Shown: positions 17,226 through 26,896 of the stretch, piece after piece
Layout: each line of letters starts with the position of its first letter
How positions within the stretch are numbered: position 1 is the stretch's first letter
From: JAKVCB01 sp963578605
GTDB taxonomy: Bacteria > Planctomycetota > Planctomycetia > Pirellulales > Lacipirellulaceae
Length of the DNA: 64,000 bases
Assembly: GCA_963578605.1 (NCBI GenBank)
Contig: CAUZEA010000001.1
Location: forward strand, 62,001-126,000
Direction: 5' to 3'
Notes under the pieces: generated by a model
Database searches by the model: none
The model's input: the letters and a program-made list of their open reading frames with translations, nothing else
What the model was told of the DNA's origin: nothing
Position numbers and translations under genes: made by a program

Positions 17226-19610
17226 TTGACTGTCGTGGCTTGGAGTGCCTGCTTGTCCGTTCTGGCAATCAATCCTGCCTCCTGGACGACATCGCTCTCC
17301 ACCCGTGGAAACGACGTCTTTTGGACTTCTCCCACTAACGTCGATCCCGATTTTAACCTCTACAACTGGTCGTACACAATTACTCGGGTCGACGTAGGTT
17401 GGCGGTGGGGTATCCTCAGCAATACTTACAATGCGCTTAATGATTTGGGCGACAATGTCACCGACAGCGGATCGACAGTAGGTCTGCCAGCGGTGATCCT
17501 TGATGAAATGTTTGAGTTGGAGGGTAGTGGGGCCACGGTACATCTGGAAATCAATTCGCAGGGATATGGTCAGGCTTCAATTATCGACGTCAACCTGGGA
17601 ACCATTTCTGTCGACGTCGGTTTCTTCGGCACGATTACGGCCAATATTGAGAGCATTGATTTTACCGCCGATGCAACCGTGACCGGGATCCCTGGTTCGA
17701 CTGATTTTCAATGGACAACAACATCCAGCGGTAGCTGGCACGATTTGGCCAATTGGACACCTGCAGGTATTCCCAACGGTGATGACAACACGGTTGAGTT
17801 CACCGGCGTCGGGCCGTCGGTCACCACCGTACTGATGGACTCACCGGCAACCGTGCGGGAAATCACCCTCGATGGGTCCAGTTCCTACCGGTTTAACGGA
17901 AACAACAGGCTCATGCTCGATGCCAATACCGGTGCCGCCCAGCTCACGGTCACCGGTGGCGACCACAGCTGGACCGCCCCGGTCTCCGCCGATGCATCCA
18001 CAACCTTTGACATCGCCTCGGGGGCCGAACTCACACTCGAGGGATCATTCGACTTTGCGGGCCAGACGGTTACCAAATCAGGTTCGGGACGTTTGTATCT
18101 CGACTCCGGATTAACGGCCCCGCCCGGTACCTTCCAACACAACGACGGCTTGCTGGGAGGCAATGGTATCGTCAATGGCGATCTGATCCTGGCCGTTGCA
18201 GCGGTCGCACCCGGTCATGACGTCGGACAATTAACCGTCGGCGGTAATTTCACCATGGGATCGGACAGTGCGCTGGAGATCGGGGGCACCTCCACAAGCC
18301 AATTTGACAGGCTTCAAGTCGGGCACAACGCCTACCTCGACGGAACTTTAGCGGTAACGCTCACCGACAATTACTATCCCGACTTCGGCCAGCAGTTCTC
18401 CATTTTTCAAGCCAACAGTATTACCAATTACGGGGTAACGCTGGGGGGACCCGATGCCGACAAGTTCAAACTGGTCTTCAACTCGGGACAGTTGCTGCTC
18501 GAGTCGACGGCCCTACCCATCCCAACCGATTTCCAGTGGGTTGCATCCAGCGGTAACTGGCACAACCCGGCCAGTTGGTCACCTGCAGGTGTTCCCAACG
18601 GTGACAACAACACGGTTGAGTTCGCCGGCGCCGGGTCCCCTGTCACCACCGTGACCATGGACTCACCGGCAACCGTGCGGGAAATCACCCTCGATGAGTC
18701 AAGTTCCTACCGGGTTGGAGGCGTTCAAAAATTGACACTCGCTGCAGATGTCGGTACCGCCCAGCTGACTGTCACCGGTGGCGACCACAGTTGGACTGCC
18801 CCGGTCTCTGCCACTGCATCGACCACCATCGACATCGCCTCGGGGGCCGAACTCACACTCGAGGGGCGATTCGACTTTGCAAACCAGGTGGTCACCAAAT
18901 CAGGTTCGGGACGTTTGTATCTCGACTCCGGATTAACGACTCAGACCGGTACCTTCCAACACAACGACGGCTTCTTAGGAGGCGATGGCATCGTCAATGG
19001 CGATCTGACCCTGGCCGCTGCAGTGGTCGCACCCGGTCACGACGTCGGACAATTAACCGTCAAAGGTGATTTCACCATGGGATCGGACAGTGCGCTGGAG
19101 ATCGAGATCGGGGGCACCTCCACAAGTCAATTCGACACGCTTCAGGTGGCCCAGAATGTCTACCTCGACGGAACCTTAGCGGTAACGCTCATCGATAATT
19201 ACTATCCCGACTTCAAGCAGCGGTTTTCTGTGGTGCAAGCGGTAAGCATTACCAATCGCGGTATAGTCCTGGGGGGACCCGACGCCGAAAAGTTCAAACT
19301 GATCTTTGCCTTGGGCGAGTTGCTCCTTGAGTCGACTGTGGTTGACCTGCCTGGCGATTACAACAACGACGGCCTTGTCGATGCAGCCGACTATACCGTG
19401 TGGCGTGATCATCTTGGGACAACGACGCTACCGAATCGAGATCCCAACGTGGTAGGCCCCGTCGGACAATCCGACTACCTGGTGTGGAAGACCAATTTTG
19501 GCACCAGTGGCACCGGTAGTGCCACTGCCGTACCGGAACCAGGCAGTCTGTTTCTCATCCTGCTGGTCGCGCTGGTCGGGATCCCAGTCCGGTGCTTTGA
19601 CCGCCGTTGA
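17226..19610 (+). CDS. PEP-CTERM repeat adhesin with dockerin-like segment; start uncertain
   Basis: About 160 N-terminal residues precede two tandem units of about 275 aa (DNA about 17697-18521 and 18522-19340). The units share phrases such as NGDDNTVEF/NGDNNTVEF, DSPATVREITLD, GDHSWTAPVSA and SGSGRLYLDSGLT. The pattern is a right-handed beta-helix typical of surface adhesins and passenger domains. A dockerin-like calcium repeat follows (DYNNDGLVDAADYTVWRDHLG). The end is a PEP-CTERM signal (VPEPGSLFLILLVALVGIPVR plus basic residues), which directs exosortase-dependent surface anchoring. The frame has no ATG near its 5' end; TTG 17226 is the first usual start, but it gives a poor signal peptide. 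A better signal peptide lies just upstream, behind an A8 tract at 17191-17198. Confidence 0.8.
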   Translation: MTVVAWSACLSVLAINPASWTTSLSTRGNDVFWTSPTNVDPDFNLYNWSYTITRVDVGWRWGILSNTYNALNDLGDNVTDSGSTVGLPAVILDEMFELEGSGATVHLEINSQGYGQASIIDVNLGTISVDVGFFGTITANIESIDFTADATVTGIPGSTDFQWTTTSSGSWHDLANWTPAGIPNGDDNTVEFTGVGPSVTTVLMDSPATVREITLDGSSSYRFNGNNRLMLDANTGAAQLTVTGGDHSWTAPVSADASTTFDIASGAELTLEGSFDFAGQTVTKSGSGRLYLDSGLTAPPGTFQHNDGLLGGNGIVNGDLILAVAAVAPGHDVGQLTVGGNFTMGSDSALEIGGTSTSQFDRLQVGHNAYLDGTLAVTLTDNYYPDFGQQFSIFQANSITNYGVTLGGPDADKFKLVFNSGQLLLESTALPIPTDFQWVASSGNWHNPASWSPAGVPNGDNNTVEFAGAGSPVTTVTMDSPATVREITLDESSSYRVGGVQKLTLAADVGTAQLTVTGGDHSWTAPVSATASTTIDIASGAELTLEGRFDFANQVVTKSGSGRLYLDSGLTTQTGTFQHNDGFLGGDGIVNGDLTLAAAVVAPGHDVGQLTVKGDFTMGSDSALEIEIGGTSTSQFDTLQVAQNVYLDGTLAVTLIDNYYPDFKQRFSVVQAVSITNRGIVLGGPDAEKFKLIFALGELLLESTVVDLPGDYNNDGLVDAADYTVWRDHLGTTTLPNRDPNVVGPVGQSDYLVWKTNFGTSGTGSATAVPEPGSLFLILLVALVGIPVRCFDRR

Positions 19611-19714
19611 CCCCTCCCCGTCGACAACCAGGCACGGCCACTGCCGCGAGAATTTTCTCCAGATATCGCTTCCGCCAGACACAGGGTGTCGTAACACACC
19701 TGCCAGGGTTCGAA

Positions 19715-22700
19715 TCAAGAAGCGCGGCGAACTTCGCTTTGCGACGAATCTGAAACGGCAGCGCCGGCTTTCAATGTTTCCAGGACTGTTGCCCCAAAGG
19801 TGAAACCCCCACCAAAGGCACAAAGCCCGACCCGTACACCATCTGCAAGTTTGGGCAGCACTTCCGCCAGACAAAGGGGAATGCTGGTGGAAGACGTATT
19901 CCCGCAGTGGCGAATGTTGCTGTAGACGTTGATACCTATGCGTCGACGGATGGCCTCGGTGATTCGATCATTTGCCTGATGGGGCACAATCAAATCTAAA
20001 TCACCCACACTCATGCCATGTTGGTAGCAAACCCGATTGAGACTTGAGAGCATTGCCCGAACCGCCTCTGAGAACACTCTTCGGCCCTTCATCGTGATAT
20101 AGCCATCGCCCAGGAATGGTACCCGCAGGCTCTCGGAATCGTCGCTTTTTGCACTCAAATCAGGCTGGTAAAGCCGTGCAATCGCTTGATCGGCATGTGC
20201 TTCACCCACCAGCAACGTGGCTGAAGAAGCGTCGCCAAACAGAAATACCGTATCCTCGTCGCTCGTGTCTAACAGGGGCGAGAGGGCCTCCGCGGTGACG
20301 ACCAACACGCGGGCTTCCGGGCGACTCTGCAAGTAATCGTGTCCAGCCTGCAACGCGTAAAGGTAACCGGAACAGGCCGCATTGATGTCATAGGATTGAA
20401 CGAGTGACTCTTCTTTACCATCGGTCATGCCGCTGAGAATCTGGCATGCCGTTGACGGCGTAACCGTGTTCGGCGTGGTTGTGGTACATATCAGCAAATT
20501 GATATCGGCCACAGCCAGCGAGTGCTGGTTCAAGAGGTCGCGGCAAGCGCGTACGGCCATGCTGACCGCATCTTCACCTTCGGCAACCCATTGACGACTG
20601 GCGATACCGGTACGATTGATGACCTGGTCGTTGGTCATCCCATTTTTACTGACCAGTTCTGCGTTGCTCACGGCCTGACTGCCACTGACCGTGTTGACGC
20701 CGACCAGTCCAACACCATACGCTCGCGCTGGCTCACTGGGACTGGTAACTTTCAGGCTCGAGGTCTGACGAGGAACCAGGGTGGGGATACCCGGGTCTTT
20801 GTGGATAACGCGTCTTACGGACCCTGTCGAGTCCCCTGTTTCTAGTTTGAAGATCGGCTTACCAACGAGAATCGTATCGCCTTGCTTAACGAGGATCGTG
20901 TCGACTGTACCGGCAACGGCCGTGGTAAGGTCAAACACGCTCTTGGTTGCCTCGAGCGAAGCGACCACGTCACCTCGCTCGATGGTGTCACCCACCGCGA
21001 CATGTAATTCGGTAACAATCACCGTTTCATCGGCGGGTCCGGAAGCAACCGCCTCGATGTAGGCGACTCCCTCCTCGACAGCCTCCTGTTGGGTCCAGGA
21101 AAGATCCAAGTCCAGCAAATCGGCAGCAGCCGCAAGGACCCCTTCGAAGGATGGCAACACTTCCATTTGACTGGGAAAATTGCACGGCACGAACGTATCA
21201 GAGCGCGTTACCCGCCGCATGGCAACCGGCACACGCGTGTTTTCCGAGACGGTGGCCAAAATCTCCGCCCCCAGGCCACATGTGAGGTTATCTTCATGGA
21301 CCACCACCAGGTGAGCCGTTCTCTCAACCGAGGCAACCACAGTTTCCTTGTCCCACGGTGAAAGCGAGCGGAGATCGAGTATCTCGGCATCGATACCAAC
21401 CGTGTCGAGTGCCTCGGCAACCTTTTCACAAATCCGAACGGTGTTCCCCCAGGCAACCAGGGTAATATTCCGGCCATGACGTACAACCCTTGCCGGGCCA
21501 ATCGGCACAAGCTGTCGATCGACGTCGTTGCTGGTGGTATTCTCAGGATCGTTCAGAATACTTTTAGGGTACAGAAAGAGCGTAGGTCGGTTCGATTGAA
21601 ATGCTGCGTTAAGCATCCCCGCGGCATCTTTCGCAGTGGACGGCATGAAGACGTCGATCCCTGGCGTGTGGGCTGCAATCGACTCGAAGGTCTCGGAGTG
21701 GAACGGCCCCAATCCTGGGCGATACGCACCACAAGCCGCCATCACAATCACGGGACACTCCGATTTTCCGGCCGTCCGCCACTGCATATTGCCTAGTTCG
21801 CAGAAGATTTGGTTAAATGCGAGTGGAAAGAAATCGGCGAACTGTAAAAAGGCAACGGGGCGACCACCCAACAGGGAACGACCAACCGATTTTCCGACAA
21901 TTGTTGCTTCAGCCAGGGGAGCATTCTTCACACGTTCACCAAACTCGGTACTCAGCCCCTTGGTGACACCAAACACGTCGCCTTTGGGATCTTCAATATC
22001 CTGGCCAAACAAGGTAACCCGCGGGTCGCTCGCCAGATGGTTTTTGAGTACCTCCCGGATCGTATCCTTCATCGTCAATTGTGGACCTTCGTCGCAACCC
22101 CGATATTCACTGGATGGATCAGTCAGCAAAGCAGGAAGTTTTCGTTTTGCGGTGTGCGTTGGCCTGGAATCGGGAACTTGCGCCGCTGCGGCTTCTGCTG
22201 CTGCCACATCCCGCCGCACTTCTTCACGAACCTGCTGCAATTCTGAAATTGCCCAGCCACTGCCAATCAGGTGCCGTTCGAAATGTTCGATCGGGTCCCC
22301 CAGTGTCGTGGCAGCCTCGATGTCGGCCGCGTTTCGGTAGATCGTCTGGTCATCGGCATTTGTGTGACTTGTCAGCCGTTCTACGTTGAAAATGACCACT
22401 ACCGGTTCGCGCTGCTGGCGAATGGAAGTCACAATCGCTGCCAATTCGGGTGTGTCTTTGAGAACGTCGCGCCCATCGATATGGTGAATTGGTATGCCAA
22501 ACAAATGGGCTGGCATTCCGTTCGGCAGTGAATAAAACGTTTTATTTCGCGTGTCGGTCGAAATTGCCCACTGGTTGTCTTCAATAAAGAAGAGCACTGG
22601 CAGTTTTTCGCGGGCTGCCTCGGCACACGCCTCCAGGAATTCGCCCTGTTGGGTTGTACCGTCGCCAACCGAACAAAAGGCTATTGGCCCCCCAACCTGG

Positions 22701-23074
22701 TGCTTGATTTCGGCTGCAATCCCAACAGAATGGAGCGCATTATTACCCACCGGTCCTGAAAGGCTCAGGATGTGCAGGTCGTCATCAAATATGAAGGCAT
22801 TCAGTTGCCGGCCATGAGAAACTGAACTGGCAGTGTAGTAGAGTGCGTTAAAAAAGACCTCTGGCTGTATTCCTCGTGCCAACATCAACGCCTTGTCGCG
22901 GTAGTGACAGTGCAACCAGTCGTCGGGTGTGAGCAACCCAGCCAGTATTGCCGCACCTTCGTGCCCAGCCCCAGATACGTGGAACGAGGCTTCGCCACGC
23001 CGCACAAGTTCCCCTTCCAAGCGGTCGATTTCCCGTGCGGTGACCATCGCCCGGTAAAGATGCAAAAAGTCCAT
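19715..23074 (-). CDS. Fused 2-oxoacid dehydrogenase E1 alpha-E1 beta, lipoyl domain and ketoacyl-ACP synthase III
   Basis: One frame of about 1119 aa holds four domains. Residues 1-310 are E1-alpha, with the thiamine-diphosphate motif GDGTTQQGEF and Asn167 (GDG at 137-139). Residues 333-660 are E1-beta (LTMKDTIREVLKNHL, GPFHSETFESIAAHTPGI, VVVHEDNLTCGLGAEI). Residues 670-745 are a lipoyl domain with Lys711 in SLEATKSVFDL. Residues 770-1110 are KASIII with an intact triad: Cys901 (DINAACSGYLYAL), His1032 (VPHQANDRI) and Asn1059 (RHCGNTSST). No E2 acyltransferase core is present. I infer that it decarboxylates a 2-oxo acid and passes the acyl group to KASIII for chain priming. The frame is open to 23335, but the extra part lies over a permease relic, so ATG 23074 is preferred. 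Whether this exact fusion is known I cannot check. Confidence 0.85.
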   Translation of the reverse strand: MDFLHLYRAMVTAREIDRLEGELVRRGEASFHVSGAGHEGAAILAGLLTPDDWLHCHYRDKALMLARGIQPEVFFNALYYTASSVSHGRQLNAFIFDDDLHILSLSGPVGNNALHSVGIAAEIKHQVGGPIAFCSVGDGTTQQGEFLEACAEAAREKLPVLFFIEDNQWAISTDTRNKTFYSLPNGMPAHLFGIPIHHIDGRDVLKDTPELAAIVTSIRQQREPVVVIFNVERLTSHTNADDQTIYRNAADIEAATTLGDPIEHFERHLIGSGWAISELQQVREEVRRDVAAAEAAAAQVPDSRPTHTAKRKLPALLTDPSSEYRGCDEGPQLTMKDTIREVLKNHLASDPRVTLFGQDIEDPKGDVFGVTKGLSTEFGERVKNAPLAEATIVGKSVGRSLLGGRPVAFLQFADFFPLAFNQIFCELGNMQWRTAGKSECPVIVMAACGAYRPGLGPFHSETFESIAAHTPGIDVFMPSTAKDAAGMLNAAFQSNRPTLFLYPKSILNDPENTTSNDVDRQLVPIGPARVVRHGRNITLVAWGNTVRICEKVAEALDTVGIDAEILDLRSLSPWDKETVVASVERTAHLVVVHEDNLTCGLGAEILATVSENTRVPVAMRRVTRSDTFVPCNFPSQMEVLPSFEGVLAAAADLLDLDLSWTQQEAVEEGVAYIEAVASGPADETVIVTELHVAVGDTIERGDVVASLEATKSVFDLTTAVAGTVDTILVKQGDTILVGKPIFKLETGDSTGSVRRVIHKDPGIPTLVPRQTSSLKVTSPSEPARAYGVGLVGVNTVSGSQAVSNAELVSKNGMTNDQVINRTGIASRQWVAEGEDAVSMAVRACRDLLNQHSLAVADINLLICTTTTPNTVTPSTACQILSGMTDGKEESLVQSYDINAACSGYLYALQAGHDYLQSRPEARVLVVTAEALSPLLDTSDEDTVFLFGDASSATLLVGEAHADQAIARLYQPDLSAKSDDSESLRVPFLGDGYITMKGRRVFSEAVRAMLSSLNRVCYQHGMSVGDLDLIVPHQANDRITEAIRRRIGINVYSNIRHCGNTSSTSIPLCLAEVLPKLADGVRVGLCAFGGGFTFGATVLETLKAGAAVSDSSQSEVRRAS

Positions 23075-23255
23075 GCGAAGTGACTCGATGTTGGCGGGGG
23101 CAGGGAACCCGTGCTGGTAAACTGCACGAGCCGCCCGGATAAAATGAGGGGCAGGGAGTGTATGGAATATCGACCAGTCTCGAAGCGCCAATCTTGTGTT
23201 GTGTGAAGAATTTACGTCGAAAGTTCTCTGGGGGATGCCAGCACTGAATGCACTC

Positions 23256-23760
23256 TCAGAACAACTCACAGTCCTGCAGCGGTTCGGAGAGGACCAGCAG
23301 TGTGCAACCACTCGCGATGACGCCCCTGATGGCAAACCCCAGCCAGAGTTCCCAGGACCGATCCCTGCCCACCGCTAAGGCTGTCACCACCGATCACAAC
23401 TGCGGCAGTCACCTTTAATTCCACGCCCAGGCCAGACACCCAATTCCCGCTCGAGAGCTTCGCAACCTGGGTCACGCCCGCCACGCCAATGAACAAGCCC
23501 GCCAGAGCATCGATGACCAGCTTGATCGTGGTCACTTTGACACCACGCAATCGGGTTGTCTGTTCCTTGGGCCCCATGGCGGACAGGTGACGTCCGAAGA
23601 CGGTCCACCGCAAAACGATCGCTAGCACTACTGCCAACGCAAAAGCCCGCCCTACCCCCAAAGGCAATCCAAACAACAAGGCCGCCGGGCGCGTGCTGAC
23701 CCTATTGCCAAGCCAGTTTGGGATCTGATTGAGTGCCCTTTGCCGTGTTCTTGCAGGAAT
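23256..23760 (-). pseudogene. Relic of a ribose-type (RbsC-like) ABC transporter permease
   Basis: On the minus strand the frame reads NQIPNWLGNRVST, then VVLAIVLRWTVFGRHLSAMG, IDALAGLFIGVAGVTQVAKL and AAVVIGGDSLSGGQGSVLGT. This is the C-terminal half of a BPD_transp_2 sugar permease, including its GG-SLSGG-GSVLGTL signature. At about GCTGGGGTTTGCC the frame breaks: the protein continues in another frame as AIRGVIASGCTLLVLSEPLQ, which matches the expected next helix, then stops at 23256-23258. The N-terminal half (about 200 aa) is missing, and no ATPase or binding-protein gene is nearby. This is therefore a truncated, frameshifted remnant, lying just 5' of the E1-KASIII fusion gene. Confidence 0.75.
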
Positions 23761-23960
23761 TGAACTCTTCCTACGTAACCAACTGCGTTGGACTCAAGTA
23801 GCAGTAGGGTGGAAAACCGCTGCCCATTTGTAGAAAACGGTGCGGTGTCAAAATACGTTGGACCGACTGGCACGTGTGCCCGACCGCAGACCGCAGTGGG
23901 GTAGCGTCAAGGCGTAGCAGCGGCTGTTTCCGGCGGATCTCGCAGTCGCTTTGGGGGTAC

Positions 23961-25175
23961 CTACGGGACAATGATTGCAGTACCGACCGCCGCGCCTGCC
24001 TGCCAAAGTCCGCCCCGCGCGCTAACAGGTACAGCCGGAACAAGATACGGAGCACAATTGCCAGGCCGGTAATACCCCAACGCATACTGGCGTTCGCAGG
24101 GTGGCGTATAACCCATGCAGTAAGGCAGCACCGGCAAACGGGCAAAGAAATGGGCGCCCGAAACAAACGGCTGCAAACAAGGCCCCCAGCTGTGCCCATA
24201 CCGTTCCAGATCGACTTCTTCGAAGTAAAGCGGCTTGTGGTACAGCTTTGAAGCAGTCCAACGGTACGTCACTTGGGGCCAACAGCGTGGCTGAACCTTC
24301 TGGCCATCATTGACGGAACATTCAAAGGGAAAATCTTCACCTTCAGTTCCAACGATCGCAATATCAAGACCTATGTCGGCCAAGGTGCTGGCTTTGAAGT
24401 CTTTGAGTTCCTCGGCACAAAGCTGCTGATTGGCCTGCAGCTCTTCTGCCCGCGATAATGAACCAAAATCACTTCGGGAGGTCTGCCGGGGCGAATCGGG
24501 CCCTGCGGACTTGGGTACGTCAAATGGCAGTAATGGTCCGGATTGATCTGGCGGTGGTATTGCCAGATCGGGATTGTCTGACGACGACTGCTCAGGGTCG
24601 TCGCCCACGTCAAACGAGTCCTCAAGCTGTTTTAGTACATCCACATCGTCAAGTTGATCGAGATTTTGCAATTCCGTTTCATCGAGCTCGGGTAGCCTTA
24701 AGTCTGTTTCATCGAGCTCGGGTAGCCTTAAGTCTTGGACATTCAGGTTGTCCGTCATTAAATCGCCGATATCAAGATCTTGCAGATCCTCTGGTTGGGT
24801 CGCCTCAGGCCCTTGATCAACGGGGGCTTCGGCGAGCTGCGCCAAGTGGAGGCCCCTTTTTTGAGGCTGGCGGTGGACCACAATGCTTTTGAGTCGTACT
24901 CGGCCAGCCTCCGGGCCAATGATGCCTGCTCGCATTTGCCCCTCAAATCGTACCGGGATGGGTTGCACCACCGGCGGTCGAGTGGAAACTGCTATGTCAC
25001 GTGCTACTGGCTCGATCGCTGCCCACATCGATCTTGGACGTTGCGGTTGATCGGCCTGACGAAATTGCCAGCCGAGTTCCTCCGAAGCGGTGGTCTGGCC
25101 GACGAAGGCCAAAACAATGCCGGGCAACATTAGCAGCGTCAAGAGACCCGGGCTGGCCACCCGGGTGCTATTCAC
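23961..25175 (-). CDS. Secreted planctomycete protein of unknown function, overlapping guaB
   Basis: The C-terminal 150 residues are the conserved-looking part, rich in Tyr, Pro and Cys: RWTASKLYHKPLYFEEVDLE, YGHSWGPCLQPFVSGAHFFA, LPYCMGYTPPCERQYALGYY and RPGNCAPYLVPAVP. I have seen this kind of domain in other planctomycete proteins without a known function. The middle is acidic and repetitive, with a perfect 30-base duplication (24676-24705 and 24706-24735) encoding LPELDETDLR-type units. GTG 25175 gives an ideal signal peptide (VASPGLLTLLMLPGIVLAFV) and overlaps the guaB stop as GTGAATAG, which suggests coupling. ATG 25229 is an alternative. A membrane or periplasmic location is likely. 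Confidence 0.7.
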   Translation of the reverse strand: MNSTRVASPGLLTLLMLPGIVLAFVGQTTASEELGWQFRQADQPQRPRSMWAAIEPVARDIAVSTRPPVVQPIPVRFEGQMRAGIIGPEAGRVRLKSIVVHRQPQKRGLHLAQLAEAPVDQGPEATQPEDLQDLDIGDLMTDNLNVQDLRLPELDETDLRLPELDETELQNLDQLDDVDVLKQLEDSFDVGDDPEQSSSDNPDLAIPPPDQSGPLLPFDVPKSAGPDSPRQTSRSDFGSLSRAEELQANQQLCAEELKDFKASTLADIGLDIAIVGTEGEDFPFECSVNDGQKVQPRCWPQVTYRWTASKLYHKPLYFEEVDLERYGHSWGPCLQPFVSGAHFFARLPVLPYCMGYTPPCERQYALGYYRPGNCAPYLVPAVPVSARGGLWQAGAAVGTAIIVP

Positions 25176-26655
25176 CCGTTGACGGTTCCACAGTGTAATT
25201 TGGTGATTCCTGCGTAATGACGATGTCATGGGGATGACTCTCCCGGACACTGGCTGACGATACCTGGATGAACTGCGAATCCGTTCGCAATTGGTCAATC
25301 GTGTGGGTGCCGCAATAACCCATTCCGGCGCGCAACCCCCCAACAAGCTGGTACAAGAACGGACTGAGCTCCCCCTTGTACGGCACACGACCTTCCACAC
25401 CCTCTGGAACAAATTTTCCACTCGCTGTTTTTTCCGTCCCTGTTTCCTGGCCACCCTGGCGATAACGTTCACTCGAGCCGTGTACCATGGCACCCAGCGA
25501 ACCCATTCCGCGGTACACCTTATAAGTTCGACCTTGGAACAGCACCCGCTCACCCGGACTTTCATCGAGTCCGGCAAACAGGCCTCCGATCATGACTCCG
25601 TGCGCACCTGCTGCAATGGCCTTGGTAATGTCTCCCGAATACCGAATACCGCCGTCGGCAATGATTTTCACATGGGTGCCTTCGGCCGCCTGTGCCACCT
25701 CGTGGATGGCTGTCACTTGCGGCACACCTATGCCCGAAATCACTCGTGTCGTGCAGATCGATCCGGGACCAATGCCGACCTTCACGGTATCGGCCCCCGC
25801 AGCAATTAAATCTCCGGCACCCTCCCGAGTCGCTACATTGCCGGCAACAACATCGATATCCCACCGTTTTTTGATTCCCTTGACAGTCTCGATCACATTG
25901 GACGAATGCCCGTGGGCACTGTCAACAACCAGGAAATCGACATCTTTTTCGATCAGGCTTCCGGCCCGATCGTAATCGAACACCCCCACGGCAGCACCAA
26001 CTCGCAAACGACCTTGCCGATCCTTTGCAGCCAGCGGAAACCGCCGCATCATGTCGATATCCTTAATCGTAATCAGGCCCGTCAGTCTGTAATCTTCGTC
26101 AACCAGCAAAAGCTTCTCGACCTTTTTTGCCATTAAAATCTTCTCGGCTTCCGCAAGCGTCACAGCACCCGTGGCCGTGACCAGGTTGTCCTTGGTCATG
26201 ACTTCGGCGATCGGGATGTTTGTATGCTCTAAAAAGCGAAGATCACGACGGGTAAGAATGCCTACGAGCCGGCCATCTTCCGTGATCGGTACCCCCGAAA
26301 TCTTGTGCTGCTCCATCGTCTCACGCGCGGTAGCAACGCTAGCATTCGGTGGGAGCGTCAGCGGATCAACAATGATCCCATTGGCGGTTCGCTTCACCTT
26401 ATCGACCTCCTCGGTTTGCGATTCGATCGACATGTTCTTGTGAATCACGCCCAAGCCGCCTTCCTGGGCCAGTGCGATCGCCATCCGCCCTTCGGTCACG
26501 GTATCCATCGGGGAGCTTAACACGGGCAGATTCACGGGAATTCGTCGCGTGAGGAAAGTCCTCACATCAACATCCGCAGGAATCACATCGCTATGCCGCG
26601 GCCGAATGAGCACGTCGTCGTAGGTCAAGCCGGTGATGGAAAACTTGTCGGGCAT
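25168..26655 (-). CDS. guaB: Inosine-5'-monophosphate dehydrogenase
   Basis: GuaB oxidises IMP to XMP with NAD+, the committed step to guanine nucleotides, in the cytosol. The 495-aa protein has the TIM-barrel core split by two CBS domains (ASVATARETMEQHKISGVPI and TKDNLVTATGAVTLAEAEKI). The catalytic loop GIGPGSICTTRVISGIGVPQ contains the nucleophilic Cys. The start MPDKFSITGLTYDDVLIRP and the flap region RYRQGGQETGTEKTASGKFV are canonical. The frame is open to 26940 but ATG 26655 fits the family start. The stop overlaps a GTG start of the following secreted protein. No guaA is present in the window. Confidence 0.96.
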   Translation of the reverse strand: MPDKFSITGLTYDDVLIRPRHSDVIPADVDVRTFLTRRIPVNLPVLSSPMDTVTEGRMAIALAQEGGLGVIHKNMSIESQTEEVDKVKRTANGIIVDPLTLPPNASVATARETMEQHKISGVPITEDGRLVGILTRRDLRFLEHTNIPIAEVMTKDNLVTATGAVTLAEAEKILMAKKVEKLLLVDEDYRLTGLITIKDIDMMRRFPLAAKDRQGRLRVGAAVGVFDYDRAGSLIEKDVDFLVVDSAHGHSSNVIETVKGIKKRWDIDVVAGNVATREGAGDLIAAGADTVKVGIGPGSICTTRVISGIGVPQVTAIHEVAQAAEGTHVKIIADGGIRYSGDITKAIAAGAHGVMIGGLFAGLDESPGERVLFQGRTYKVYRGMGSLGAMVHGSSERYRQGGQETGTEKTASGKFVPEGVEGRVPYKGELSPFLYQLVGGLRAGMGYCGTHTIDQLRTDSQFIQVSSASVRESHPHDIVITQESPNYTVEPSTGE

Positions 26656-26896
26656 GGAACAATCCCCAGCTACGGCAGAATCCGCTTGTGAGACGGGGCC
26701 AGCGCGGCTCGGCAGACCGCTTTGGATAACTGGAACCTCGTGCCAGCAGTACTTGAACTTGGTGCGTCGAACCCTTGAGTGTGGTTCAGTTCCGGGCATA
26801 TCGCAAGGGGCAAACCAAAAGTCCTCCGAAAAATGCACCGCACTTTTTTTGCCAGTTGATCGGCCAACGCCGGTTGTTGGTTGGCGGATCGGAAAG

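Noticed and set aside
23075..23335. N-terminal extension of the E1-KASIII fusion
   Set aside because: It lacks E1 sequence features and partly overlaps the permease relic in another frame; ATG 23074 fits the E1-alpha start better.
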